Source: Isosphaeraceae bacterium (GTDB lineage Bacteria > Planctomycetota > Planctomycetia > Isosphaerales > Isosphaeraceae). From it: a stretch of 42,750 bases of DNA. A model generated the notes under the pieces. The model had not been told where the DNA came from, did no database searches, and saw nothing but the letters and a program-made list of their open reading frames with translations. Made by a program: the position numbers and the translations under genes. The number at the start of each line of letters is the position of its first letter. Position 1 is the first letter of the stretch. The DNA is taken from assembly GCA_025356475.1 (NCBI GenBank), contig JANXSX010000005.1, positions 1 to 42,750 on the forward strand, in the 5' to 3' direction. Of this stretch, positions 35,483 through 42,750 are shown in pieces.

Positions 35483-36403
35483 ATGGACGCGATTGCGATC
35501 CGGGGCGTAACCAAAGCCTTCGGCACCACCGTAGCGGTCAACAACCTCAGTTTGGTCGTTCCACGTGGCTCGCTCTACGGCTTTATTGGCCCCAACGGCT
35601 CGGGCAAAACGACAACGCTGCGAATGATCATGAACATTCTCTTGCCCGATAGCGGCGAGGTGGAAGTTCTCGGCCGCAAAGGGACGACAGCCGCCCACGA
35701 TGATGTTAGCTACCTCCCCGAGGAACGGGGGCTCTACAAGAAGATGACCGTTCGACGGCTGGTCCGCTACTACGCGATGCTCAAGGGAATGCGCCAGCCC
35801 GATCTCGATAGTGCGATTGACCACTGGCTGGACCGGATGGGTTTGAAGGATTGCATTGATAAGAGGATCGAAGCCCTTTCAAAAGGCATGGCCCAGAAGA
35901 TCCAATTCGTATCTGCGGTCGTCTCCAAGCCCGAATTGTTGATTCTCGACGAACCCTTCTCCGGCCTTGATCCTGTCAATGCCGAAGTCCTCAAGGACGC
36001 GATCCTCGACCTCCGCAAGGCGGGAACGACAATCGTGTTCTCAACTCATGATATGAGTGTCGCGGAGAAGCTCTGCGACCGCATTTTCATGATCTTCAAG
36101 GGAAATAAGGTCCTTGATGGTAGCCTTGACGAAATTCAGACCGACTTCGGCGCTGATACGATCCGAGTCCGCACCGAGGATGGCGCGGAAGCTCTCAAGA
36201 ACTTGCCCGGAATCGAGTCGATCAACGACCTCGGGAATATGCAAGAATTGCGGCTCACCGAGATGACCAACCCGCAAGATTTGCTCCACGCATTGGTCGA
36301 GCGGACCAGTGTTTACCACTTTGAGATCACCCGGCCAAGTCTCCACGACATCTTCGTGCGGATCGCCACCCCTGAGATGCAAGGAGTTGCCATCCATGAA
36401 TAA
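35483..36403 (+). CDS. ABC transporter ATP-binding protein (NatA-like)
   Basis: This 306-aa ATPase subunit belongs to an ABC-2 type exporter. Walker A is GPNGSGKTTT (36-45), followed by LPEERGLYKKMTVRRLVRYYA, the signature region LSKGMAQKIQF, Walker B LLILDEPFSGLD, and a switch His in VFSTHDMSVAEKL. The C-terminal ~80 residues resemble the DUF4162 domain of NatA-like proteins. The upstream in-frame extension to 35246 has no homology and would overlap the sufR control region, so the ATG at 35483 is preferred. Its stop overlaps the start of the permease gene by eight bases, so the two work together. NatA proteins export sodium; the substrate here is not known. Confidence 0.92.
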   Translation: MDAIAIRGVTKAFGTTVAVNNLSLVVPRGSLYGFIGPNGSGKTTTLRMIMNILLPDSGEVEVLGRKGTTAAHDDVSYLPEERGLYKKMTVRRLVRYYAMLKGMRQPDLDSAIDHWLDRMGLKDCIDKRIEALSKGMAQKIQFVSAVVSKPELLILDEPFSGLDPVNAEVLKDAILDLRKAGTTIVFSTHDMSVAEKLCDRIFMIFKGNKVLDGSLDEIQTDFGADTIRVRTEDGAEALKNLPGIESINDLGNMQELRLTEMTNPQDLLHALVERTSVYHFEITRPSLHDIFVRIATPEMQGVAIHE

Positions 36404-37685
36404 AATCTGGGTTGTGGCCACCACTGAGTTCGGATCCGCAGTTCGGACCAAAGCATTTCTGATCGGCATCCTGATGTTCCCGATCATCATGGGAGTCTCA
36501 ATCGGCGTTCAGGTCTTCGCGGCAAGCCAAGTCAATACGAAGCCCAAGTCGTTTGCGATTATCGATGAGACCGGCGAGCTATCGACCGGGATTATCGCTG
36601 CGGGCGAGGCCCGCAACAAAATGGTGACTGGTGATCCCAAGACCAAGCTCGCCCTCTACCAGCCCGAGTCGATCACGCTTGCAGGAAAGTCGCTGGAGGA
36701 GATCAGACTCGAACTTTCCGACCGAGTTCGCAAAGAGGATTTGTTCGCCTTCATCGAATTGCCCAAGGGGGTTCTCGATGGTTCGCAGTCGATGCAATAC
36801 CACTCGAACAACCCCAGTGCAAACGACTTGCCCGACTGGCTCAATGGCACGGTTGGCGAGCTAGTGCGGGCTCGTCGCCTCAAAGAGTCGGGCATTGATC
36901 CCGTCGTGGTCGCGAAGCTGAACGTGCCGGTTCGGTCTGAGAACCTTGGCCTGCAAAGTAAGTCAGAAGATGGCACCGTAAAGCAGGCTGAGAAGGTCGA
37001 TCCGATCCGCACATTCGTCGTACCGGGTGCGCTTTGCTTCTTGATCTTCATGGTGTTGATGTCGAGCGCCCCGCAACTGATGAACAGCGTTCTCGAGGAG
37101 AAGATGAGCCGGATCAGTGAAGTTCTGCTCGGCTCGATCACACCGTTCCAGCTCATGCTCGGCAAGCTTCTGGGGAGCGCTGCAGTCTCGTTGGTGATGG
37201 CTTCACTCTATGTGGGTGGGGCTTATGGCACAGCGACCTATTATGGTTATGCGGACGTGCTAACACCTGGCATGTTTGCCGCCTTCCTGCTGTTCTTGAT
37301 CCTGGGCGTGCTCATGTTCGGATCGCTCTATGTGGCCGTGGGTTCGGCATGCAGTGAGCTCAAAGATGCCCAGAGCTTGATGTCGCCTGTCTTGTTGCTG
37401 TCCATGTTCCCGATGTTCGTCTGGTCGGCGGTCCTGCGGGATCCGGGGGGCACGTTCTCGCGGACGATCTCGCTGTTCCCGCCGGCAACCCCGTATCTCA
37501 TGCTAATGCGAATGGCCCTTAAGCCTGCCCCCGCACCATGGGAAATCGGCCTTTCAATCGTACTGACAACCCTCACGGCACTCGGGTGTGTCTGGGCTGC
37601 CGGCAAGATCTTCCGCACGGGCCTCTTGATGCAAGGTAAGGCCCCAAGCTTCGCCGAACTCGCCCGCTGGGTGGTGGCGAAGTAG
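36396..37685 (+). CDS. ABC-2 type permease (NatB-like)
   Basis: This 429-aa membrane subunit partners the upstream ATPase. One membrane segment lies at the N-terminus (about 22-42: FLIGILMFPIIMGVSIGVQV). A large extracytoplasmic domain follows (about 43-200), then about five segments in the C-terminal half, beginning ALCFLIFMVLMS. The cytoplasmic loop SVLEEKMSRISEVLLGSITPFQLMLGKLLG is the NatB/ABC-2 hallmark. An AAGGAG nine bases before the ATG and the overlap with the ATPase gene fix the start. It is probably an exporter of an ion or small hydrophobic molecule. Confidence 0.9.
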   Translation: MNKIWVVATTEFGSAVRTKAFLIGILMFPIIMGVSIGVQVFAASQVNTKPKSFAIIDETGELSTGIIAAGEARNKMVTGDPKTKLALYQPESITLAGKSLEEIRLELSDRVRKEDLFAFIELPKGVLDGSQSMQYHSNNPSANDLPDWLNGTVGELVRARRLKESGIDPVVVAKLNVPVRSENLGLQSKSEDGTVKQAEKVDPIRTFVVPGALCFLIFMVLMSSAPQLMNSVLEEKMSRISEVLLGSITPFQLMLGKLLGSAAVSLVMASLYVGGAYGTATYYGYADVLTPGMFAAFLLFLILGVLMFGSLYVAVGSACSELKDAQSLMSPVLLLSMFPMFVWSAVLRDPGGTFSRTISLFPPATPYLMLMRMALKPAPAPWEIGLSIVLTTLTALGCVWAAGKIFRTGLLMQGKAPSFAELARWVVAK

Positions 37686-37690
37686 GTCCA

Positions 37691-37755
37691 GACCGATCGT
37701 GAAACGGTCTCAAACCCCTCGTGCTGTCCGTGACTTAGCGGATCGCCGAGGGGTT
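37691..37755 (+). terminator. Stem-loop region after the ABC permease gene
   Basis: Two stems are visible: AGACCG with CGGTCT (37691-37711), six bases past the stop, and AACCCCTCG with CGAGGGGTT (37714-37755). The second overlaps the end of a decayed minus-strand gene. There is no long T-run. It is a plausible bidirectional terminator between converging units. Confidence 0.4.
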
Positions 37756-37992
37756 CGGCTTTGACGCGACTTGTGTCACGTAACGACGCCGGACGACGCC
37801 GTTGGGGTACGAGACTGAGTCGATCAATTGAAGGGGTTGGGGGGATCGGGCTTCAGCGAAGAGTGGTAGACCCTGACCCAACATGCTCGGCATGGTCGAC
37901 ATCTGGTAAGAGGTCAGCCAGTGGACCTCGCCATCGCGTGTTGCGATGTATCCATCGACGCTGGCGGCGACATCATAGATCAGGTCTGGCAT
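37735..37992 (-). pseudogene. RibD/dihydrofolate-reductase-like gene with internal deletion
   Basis: The 85-aa frame joins the start of a RibD-C/DHFR-like reductase (LIYDVAASVDGYIATRDGEVHWL) to the end of the same family (LGQGLPLFAEARSPQPLQLIDSVSYPNGVVRRRY). Family members are about 180 residues, and the middle ~100, with most of the NADPH-binding fold, is missing. The join is at about residues 26-36 (roughly 37885-37915). The frame itself stays open, so the loss was an in-frame deletion or the frame recovered. An active enzyme is very unlikely. Confidence 0.7.
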
Positions 37993-38056
37993 CGATCGAC
38001 CTTAAACGGACCGAGCACTGATCAGACGTCGATCATCGTCCGATGCTTCGAAAGGC

Positions 38057-38200
38057 TCAAAGGCCTTTGCCACCGAGATGCAAATTCTTCTTCTTCTTGT
38101 TTCGTCCCTTGCGCTTGGGGCGACGGCCCTTGGCGATGGGAGAGCTATCGGCCTTGCTGCGCCAGACGGACGACTTACGGTGTTTGGTCTTAGTCTTCAT
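38057..38200 (-). CDS. Very basic 47-residue small protein (tentative)
   Basis: The ATG at 38200 opens a 47-aa frame with about 40 percent Lys/Arg (KTKTKHRKSS, GRRPKRKGRNKKKK), a charge pattern suited to nucleic acid binding, like small ribosome-associated proteins. I recognise no family. There is no good ribosome binding site, and a longer frame runs upstream to 38332. It may be a real small gene or chance. Confidence 0.35.
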   Translation of the reverse strand: MKTKTKHRKSSVWRSKADSSPIAKGRRPKRKGRNKKKKNLHLGGKGL

Positions 38201-38574
38201 GGTCGAGGCTCGTCTCAGAACGGGATCACGTCCGAGGCCAGCGGCCCCGCGAAGATGACTACCATAGCGACCGAACCCGAAAACATCAACCGCAACCTCA
38301 GGCCAAGTTCGCGGCCATCGGAAAGAGAACAAGGGTCAACCGAGCAGAGTAATAGGAAGACCGCCGATCACACTCGGTTCTCGAAAATCAAGGCGATCTC
38401 CAAAGGATAGCGACCCTGGTATCACTCCTAGTCAGACATCTTTCACGCAAGCTACTCAGATTGCTTAATCGCACTAATCGGCATCGTCGCTTTAATTCTC
38501 CAAACCGACACGTTATTCTGCGATACGATCTAGACCCTTCGGGTGAATGACACCTTGTTGAGGAACTTCTTGCG
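38201..38574. other. 374-bp gap before the two-TGA gene
   Basis: No gene with a recognisable product is seen. A plus-strand frame across 38078-38410 mirrors the basic ORF and looks like chance. The last bases carry an AGGAA about nine bases before the ATG at 38575. Confidence 0.45.
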
Positions 38575-39336
38575 ATGCGTGGTCACTGTCGATTCGGTTG
38601 GGCGGGCATGGGGCTTTTCATGTTCCTGGTGGCGACCCCTGCGGTTGAGGCTGGGCATGGATGAAATCACGTGTCGCCGATGGCACTCTGTCGGGAATGC
38701 ACGGTTGCAACCTGTGAGCCATCCTATGTGCTTCAAACTCAGACGACCTACCAGACCGTGACCGACTGGATCTGCGAGATGGTCCCGACAACCGTGATGC
38801 AGACCCAGTACAAAACCGAGTACAAGTCGGAACAATATACGGTGAATCGCCCGGTGACCGAGATCGTACAGGTCCCGCGAACCGTGACCGTGATGACTCC
38901 CGTAACCACGACAACCCAACAACAACGCGTGACCACGGTCATGAAGCCGGTCACCAAGACCACTTACCAGCAGCGAACCTCAACCGTGATGAAGCCCGTA
39001 ACCACCACCAAGATGGTCTGAACCCAGAAGACCGAGATGGCCTCCGAGTGTCGGACCAAGTTTGTGACCGAGACGGCGACGCGCCAGGTCCCAGTCTGCA
39101 CACCGGTCCAGGTTCCGGTGACCATCATGAAGTGCGAGCAGAAGCAAGTCACTGACACGATCACTCGCCAGGTTCCGGTTTGTGTGCCGGTCCAGGAAGC
39201 GGTCACCGTCATGACCTCGCAGAAGCGTCCGGTCACTCGTCAGGTTTCGTTCACCCAGACCGTGATGGTGCCGACGGTTTCCGCCCCCGCGACGACCACC
39301 TCTCCTTCCGCCCAGAGCCCCTCTCCGCAGAAGTAA
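38575..39336 (+). pseudogene. Exported Thr/Val/Gln-rich repeat protein, frame interrupted by two TGA codons
   Basis: One continuous frame of 254 codons runs from ATG 38575 to TAA 39336 but contains TGA at 38662-38664 and 39019-39021. Codons 1-26 encode a clear signal peptide (GMGLFMFLVATPAVEA), preceded by an AGGAA motif. The rest is a low-complexity array of short motifs such as TVMKPVT, RQVPVC and PVQVPVT with several Cys, a style known in planctomycete exported 'YTV'-type proteins. Both TGAs could be former TGG (Trp) codons. TGA is a normal stop in neighbouring genes, so decay by two nonsense changes is the simplest reading. Sequence error or readthrough are alternatives. Confidence 0.7.
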
Positions 39337-39340
39337 GCGA

Positions 39341-40081
39341 TCAAAACCGGGTGACCCAGGTCGGGTCACCGAACCGCTCTGCCGTCAGACGCTCCACCAG
39401 GTCGAATGGGATTGGGGTGTCGATGGCGGAGGAATCGGTTGGTAACCATTCGAGGCGGATCGCAGCTTTAAGCGCATCGCGATCGAGATCCAATCGTGTC
39501 ACGAAATCGTCGTGGAGTCGCAACTCGCGATACTCGGGGCGTCGGGCCGGCTCGGCCAGGTAGCGGGGGATCAAACCTAGGTCGAACGTGTTGAGAATCG
39601 ACACATGGACCAAAAAGTGGTGCCGCAACCTCCTCTGGGCACTGCCGGCCACTTTTCGACCTCCGATCGTGAGGTCACCGGAGCCCCTTACCACGACCGG
39701 CGAGCCGAGTGAGCGAATCGCCTCGGCCAACCGCCCCAGAACATAGGCCTGGGCTGTGACCACAGCATCCAGCCCCGGCGCGGCATCGCCAGCCAGAATC
39801 ACCGTCACATTTAAGGCTCCAGGTCCGATGACGACGGTCCCGCCGCCACTGGAACGACGGGCTAATACCATCCCGTCGGCATCGACGGTGGCTCGGTGAA
39901 CATCCTCGCCCACCTTCCCTGATGCGCCCAGCACGACTCCGTAGTGGTCAGGTTCCCAGAACCTCAAGGCAGTCGGGCCTCGACCCTCTTCGACCTCGAT
40001 CAGCAGGGCTTCATCGAGAGCCAGGTCCTCTGCGATCGTCGGCATCGTGTGATCAAGCAAGCTCGCAGTGGTGGGGTTCAC
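39341..40081 (-). CDS. Lipoate-protein ligase A-like protein
   Basis: This 246-aa protein of the biotin/lipoate ligase fold attaches lipoyl or octanoyl groups to carrier proteins. Conserved parts are the N-terminal SLLDHTMPTIAEDLALDEALL, the RRSSGGGTVVIGPGALN loop (75-81 RRSSGGG) and the ligand-contact Lys143 in IGGRKVAGSAQRR. The small C-terminal accessory domain of E. coli LplA is missing, as in LipM-type proteins. I use the GTG at 40081, since family conservation begins at LLD. The ATG at 40045 would cut this off, and the frame start at 40225 would abut the divergent gene. Its stop lies a few bases from the preceding plus-strand gene. Confidence 0.82.
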   Translation of the reverse strand: MNPTTASLLDHTMPTIAEDLALDEALLIEVEEGRGPTALRFWEPDHYGVVLGASGKVGEDVHRATVDADGMVLARRSSGGGTVVIGPGALNVTVILAGDAAPGLDAVVTAQAYVLGRLAEAIRSLGSPVVVRGSGDLTIGGRKVAGSAQRRLRHHFLVHVSILNTFDLGLIPRYLAEPARRPEYRELRLHDDFVTRLDLDRDALKAAIRLEWLPTDSSAIDTPIPFDLVERLTAERFGDPTWVTRF

Positions 40082-40230
40082 AGAATTGCGTCTCGGTTCA
40101 GGCGTCGTGGAATCGCGGTTCACAAATGGTGGTTCGACGAGCAAGGCGAGATAGGGTTTGACTAAGCGGGATAAGTGGTTACATTGGCGATCATACCCTT
40201 CGATTCCTCCAACCTGAGGAGCCAACGGTC

Positions 40231-41103
40231 ATGAGCACTCATCTCCCCGAATTTGCAGAGACCTCGACCCCGACTAAACTGGAACTCCCTGGGTGGGGGA
40301 CTCTCGCGAAATCGCTCACTGTTCTGGTCATTCTCTCCGTTGGCTGTTGGATCTTAATCGGTGAGCGTACCTGGCAGGATATCAGCGGGTTACAGGCCGC
40401 CGAGCGAGAGGCGGAAGACTCGGCTCCGATTGGCTACATCGGGCTTTATTTCCGCAAGCATTACGCGGCCAGGCCGTCGAAGTTTATCTTCGAGGAATCG
40501 GGCAAGAAACTCCTCTTCGCTTCGCTCGCGGAGGAACCTGACGAGCCTCCGTCATTCTACGACGTGAGCGAAGCCGGCTTCGACACATCAAAGCTCTCCG
40601 GAGGGGCTGGGCGTGACTCGGTCGCCGGGGTCGATTATCCGATTCTGGAGACTCGGCGAGGTAGGGTTGGCCGCAACTTCGGGCCAAGGCACGACATGTA
40701 CACAACTGTTCTGAGCGAGGGTCCACGCGCCTACCCCTGTCGAATCCTCGAAAAGGTCCATGTCGTTAATGACAGAAACGGGATCGATCCCTTTGTTCTG
40801 GTGTTTCAGCACGCCAGCGGACTGACACTCTGCTATGACAGTCGGGTCGATGGCGAAGCTGTCACCTTTGGTACCACGGGTTACGGTATCGAAGGGGCCG
40901 TCATGCTCTACGACCGGGCGACGCAGTCGCTCTGGCTCCCCAAAGCAACGGGGCTCACCTGCGTGAATGGACAACATCTGGGGAAAGTATTGCCCCGATC
41001 CCATAGCTTGGAGAAGACCACCTGGGGGAACTGGACGAGCCGCTTCCCTGAGAGTGAGGTCCTGGTCGGGAACGATCGATCGCTGCCCATCCCTGCCAAG
41101 TGA
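40231..41103 (+). CDS. DUF3179 membrane-anchored protein
   Basis: This 290-aa protein of the DUF3179 family, of unknown function, is common in planctomycetes and haloarchaea. A single membrane segment near residues 27-44 (SLTVLVILSVGCWILIG) anchors a soluble domain outside the cytoplasm. The family pattern is visible as EGPRAYPCRILEKVHVVND, VFQHASGLTLCYDSRVDG, FGTTGYGIEGAVMLYDRATQSLWLP and KTTWGNWTSRFPESEVL. A GAGGAG nine bases before the ATG makes the start secure. The next gene follows on the same strand after about 120 bp. Confidence 0.88.
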   Translation: MSTHLPEFAETSTPTKLELPGWGTLAKSLTVLVILSVGCWILIGERTWQDISGLQAAEREAEDSAPIGYIGLYFRKHYAARPSKFIFEESGKKLLFASLAEEPDEPPSFYDVSEAGFDTSKLSGGAGRDSVAGVDYPILETRRGRVGRNFGPRHDMYTTVLSEGPRAYPCRILEKVHVVNDRNGIDPFVLVFQHASGLTLCYDSRVDGEAVTFGTTGYGIEGAVMLYDRATQSLWLPKATGLTCVNGQHLGKVLPRSHSLEKTTWGNWTSRFPESEVLVGNDRSLPIPAK

Positions 41104-41222
41104 GCGGGGGCCGAGTCAGGGCAAACTGAGACGGGAACGGCTGTGGGCACTCCCTCCGAGCGGCTCGGACCGGTAGAATTCGGCTCGACCTTGACCGAAT
41201 TGACTCAATTGGAGCCGCCCTC

Positions 41223-41822
41223 GTGTCAACCAGCATTCCCGAACTCTTCCTCACCGATTATTTGGTCGCCCGCAAGAAGGTCTTCAAGCTGTTCGGGGCT
41301 GCCTTTCATGTCTACTCGACCGATGAGCGATTGCTCGGTTATTCCAAGCAAAAAGCCTTCAAACTCAAGGAAGATATCCGGGTCTTTTCCGATGAGTCGA
41401 TGGCGGTCGAACTCCTGAACATCCAGGCGCGTTCGGTGATCGATTTCAGCGCCTCCTACGACGTCTACGATTCGCAGTCGAACGAACATATTGGCACCCT
41501 GCGTCGCAAAGGGTGGTCCTCCCTGTTCCGCGACCAGTGGGAGATCCTCGACCCTTCCGGTATCGTCCGAGGCAAGGTCATGGAGGATAGTAGCTGGAAA
41601 GCCTTCTTCCGCCGGCTGAGCGAGCTGACTTCGTTCCTGCTCCCTCAGGTCTTTCATATCGAAGTCGATGGCATCGTGGTGGGGATCATGAAGCAGAACA
41701 TGGCCCTGTTCGCCCAGAAGTACCAGATCGACCTGAGCCACGATACCCAAGGCCTCTTACCCCGACCCCTGGCGGTCGCGACCGTCATCCTACTCCTGGC
41801 AATTGAAGGCCGCCAAGGTTAG
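41223..41822 (+). CDS. LURP-one/scramblase-related protein
   Basis: This 199-aa protein resembles the LURP-one-related / phospholipid scramblase (tubby-like) fold. It contains repeated beta-hairpin segments: FLTDYLVARKKVFKLFGAAFHVYS, LLGYSKQKAFKLKEDIRVFSDES, YDVYDSQSNEHIGTLRRKGW and QWEILDPSGIVRGKVMED. It ends with a short hydrophobic stretch (LAVATVILLLAI), which could hold it at the membrane, as the C-terminal helix does in scramblases. The GTG at 41223 with a GGAG eight bases before it is the best start. The bacterial function is not established. Confidence 0.78.
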   Translation: MSTSIPELFLTDYLVARKKVFKLFGAAFHVYSTDERLLGYSKQKAFKLKEDIRVFSDESMAVELLNIQARSVIDFSASYDVYDSQSNEHIGTLRRKGWSSLFRDQWEILDPSGIVRGKVMEDSSWKAFFRRLSELTSFLLPQVFHIEVDGIVVGIMKQNMALFAQKYQIDLSHDTQGLLPRPLAVATVILLLAIEGRQG

Positions 41823-42088
41823 CGAGCCACTTTTTTAAGGGTGGCGGCCAAAGCCCATGCGATCACGTGCATTCCAAGGTCTGGTTTCGCGTCTCGCATG
41901 GGCCAAGACCCTCCAGGGGGAGGCAAGGCCAAATCCATCGGCGGCCCGATCCAAGAGGCCCACTCCATTCGTTGGATACTTCGAATGAGCACAACGACAC
42001 ACTCTAATACCGAAAATGAAGTGAGCATCCTCGCACGCGTTTTCAGGTACCAACGCGGCAAGCTCCCGACTCACAGGGTAGCAGCCGC

Positions 42089-42750
42089 TCAAAATCGTTG
42101 ATCATTCATACTCCGCGTGTTCTTAGCCGCGCGTCGCGCTTTCTCCGCTTGCAGGGAATCTCCCACGCTCTCGAACCCGTGTGCCGAGCATCCGAACGCC
42201 TCCACGGATTCGTCGTGCCCCCCTTGTTCCCTCAACGCCAACCCCAAATTGAATTGCGTCATCGCCCAAGCCGACGGGAAGTCCGACTCGGTCCAAACAC
42301 GCAATGCTGACTCGTAACACGAGATCGAACGGCGAAGGTTCTCGGCACGGTCACCCGTCGGAAGATCGCTGTAAGCGATGCCCAGGTTGTTCTGCGTCGT
42401 CGCCCAATCCGACGGGAAGTCCGACTCGGTCCGAACACGCAATGCTGACTCGTAACACGAGATCGCACGGCGAAGGTTCTCGGCACGGTCACCCGTCGGA
42501 AGATCGCTGTAAGCGACGCCCAGGTTGTTCTGCGTCCCCGCCCAAGCCGACGGGAAGGCCGACTCGGTTCCAACACGCAATGCTGACTCGTAACACGCGA
42601 TCGAACGGCGAAGGTTCAATGTTCGATTTCCAAGTGTGGCCCAGTTAAGTTCGGTGCCGAGAGAGATCAATACTGCAACTTCATCGGTTGTTTGGGGCGT
42701 TGTTTGTTCGATCGCGGTCTGGGTCCACCAATCGAGGAGGGTGAAGTGTT
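42089..42750 (-). CDS. TPR-repeat protein, C-terminal part, continuing beyond the window
   Basis: The frame is open through the right edge of the window, so only the last ~219 residues are visible. It consists of 46-residue repeats of the form NLRRAISCYESALRVRTESDFPSDWATTQNNLG...SDLPTGDRAE. This is a kinesin-light-chain-like TPR variant often seen in large CHAT-domain or signalling proteins of planctomycetes and cyanobacteria. The last repeat diverges and the C-terminal ~50 residues leave the pattern (SVGDSLQAEKARRAAKN). The domain upstream of the repeats lies outside the window, so the function cannot be said. Confidence 0.85.
   Translation of the reverse strand, partial: HFTLLDWWTQTAIEQTTPQTTDEVAVLISLGTELNWATLGNRTLNLRRSIACYESALRVGTESAFPSAWAGTQNNLGVAYSDLPTGDRAENLRRAISCYESALRVRTESDFPSDWATTQNNLGIAYSDLPTGDRAENLRRSISCYESALRVWTESDFPSAWAMTQFNLGLALREQGGHDESVEAFGCSAHGFESVGDSLQAEKARRAAKNTRSMNDQRF
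42253..42617. repeat. Near-identical 138-bp tandem repeats within the TPR gene
   Basis: Units start at 42301, 42439 and 42577 (same base pattern, GCAATGCTGACTCGTAACAC), each 138 bp or 46 codons. Two units are complete, with partial units on each side. The two full copies differ at only a few bases, so expansion is recent or maintained by gene conversion. The repeat is coding, on the minus strand. Confidence 0.85.

Noticed and set aside
38575-39336. Selenoprotein with two selenocysteines
   Set aside because: The surrounding protein is a low-complexity structural repeat with no redox motif at either TGA, and no selenocysteine machinery is in the window. Nonsense mutation is simpler.
42253-42617. 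Regular direct repeats that might be a CRISPR array
   Set aside because: The period is 138 bp with no unique spacers, and the whole unit translates as TPR repeats on the minus strand.

Overview
The window looks like chromosomal DNA of a planctomycete, most likely of the Isosphaeraceae type. This is inferred from protein content, not from a marker gene. The signs are a DUF1501 Tat-exported protein, a CvpA-like membrane protein beside T4P/T2SS ATPases, a Thr/Val/Gln-rich exported repeat protein, a small conserved protein of a type I associate with planctomycetes, DUF3179, many TPR proteins, and a Gram-negative lipid A gene (lpxB). There is no phage, integrase, transposase, tRNA, rRNA or CRISPR array. 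Base composition is moderately GC-rich, with two AT-rich patches around the formate-dehydrogenase-like genes.

Layout, left to right. 1-2049: an OafA-type membrane acyltransferase, then a gene-free stretch holding two separate inverted-repeat elements. 2050-4934: TPR protein, rpsT and hisF. 5038-8878: pilT, a membrane-anchored GspE/PilB-like ATPase and a CvpA-like protein, probably one pilus or secretion unit. 9342-11594: an exported two-domain esterase (CE15-like plus SGNH/GDSL). 11977-15347 (minus strand): ferredoxin subunit, NrfD-type membrane subunit, small lipoprotein, unknown protein and FdhE. This is a formate-dehydrogenase-like set whose catalytic subunit is absent. 15511-18135: DUF1501 protein and an unknown protein with a suspected 5' frameshift. 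18732-20330: an orphan DNA methyltransferase fused to a nuclease-like domain. 20454-25371 (minus): a YyaL/DUF255 thioredoxin-fold protein, lpxB and a sigma-54-type activator with degenerate key motifs. 25498-27295: dgoK-like sugar kinase and an XRE/S24-like repressor.

27650-35293 (minus) is the largest functional unit, a SUF iron-sulfur assembly cluster. In transcription order it is sufR, sufC, sufB, two unrelated small genes, sufD, rhodanese, sufE, Rieske ferredoxin, sufT-like. No SufS cysteine desulfurase is present. The SufR-type repressor carries four C-terminal Cys, so the cluster is probably iron-sulfur/iron responsive.

35483-37685 is a NatA/NatB-type ABC exporter pair. 37735-39336 contains decayed genes: a RibD/DHFR-like gene with a large internal deletion, and a repeat-rich exported protein whose single frame is cut by two TGA codons. 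39341-42750: lipoate ligase-like protein, DUF3179 protein, LURP-one/scramblase-like protein and the C-terminal part of a TPR protein with near-identical 138-bp tandem repeats running off the right edge.

I did not find one clearly new system. The best candidates for a second look are the two-TGA gene, the methyltransferase-nuclease fusion, the degenerate sigma-54 activator, the membrane-anchored secretion ATPase, the SUF cluster with a rhodanese and no SufS, and the formate-dehydrogenase-like set with no catalytic subunit.
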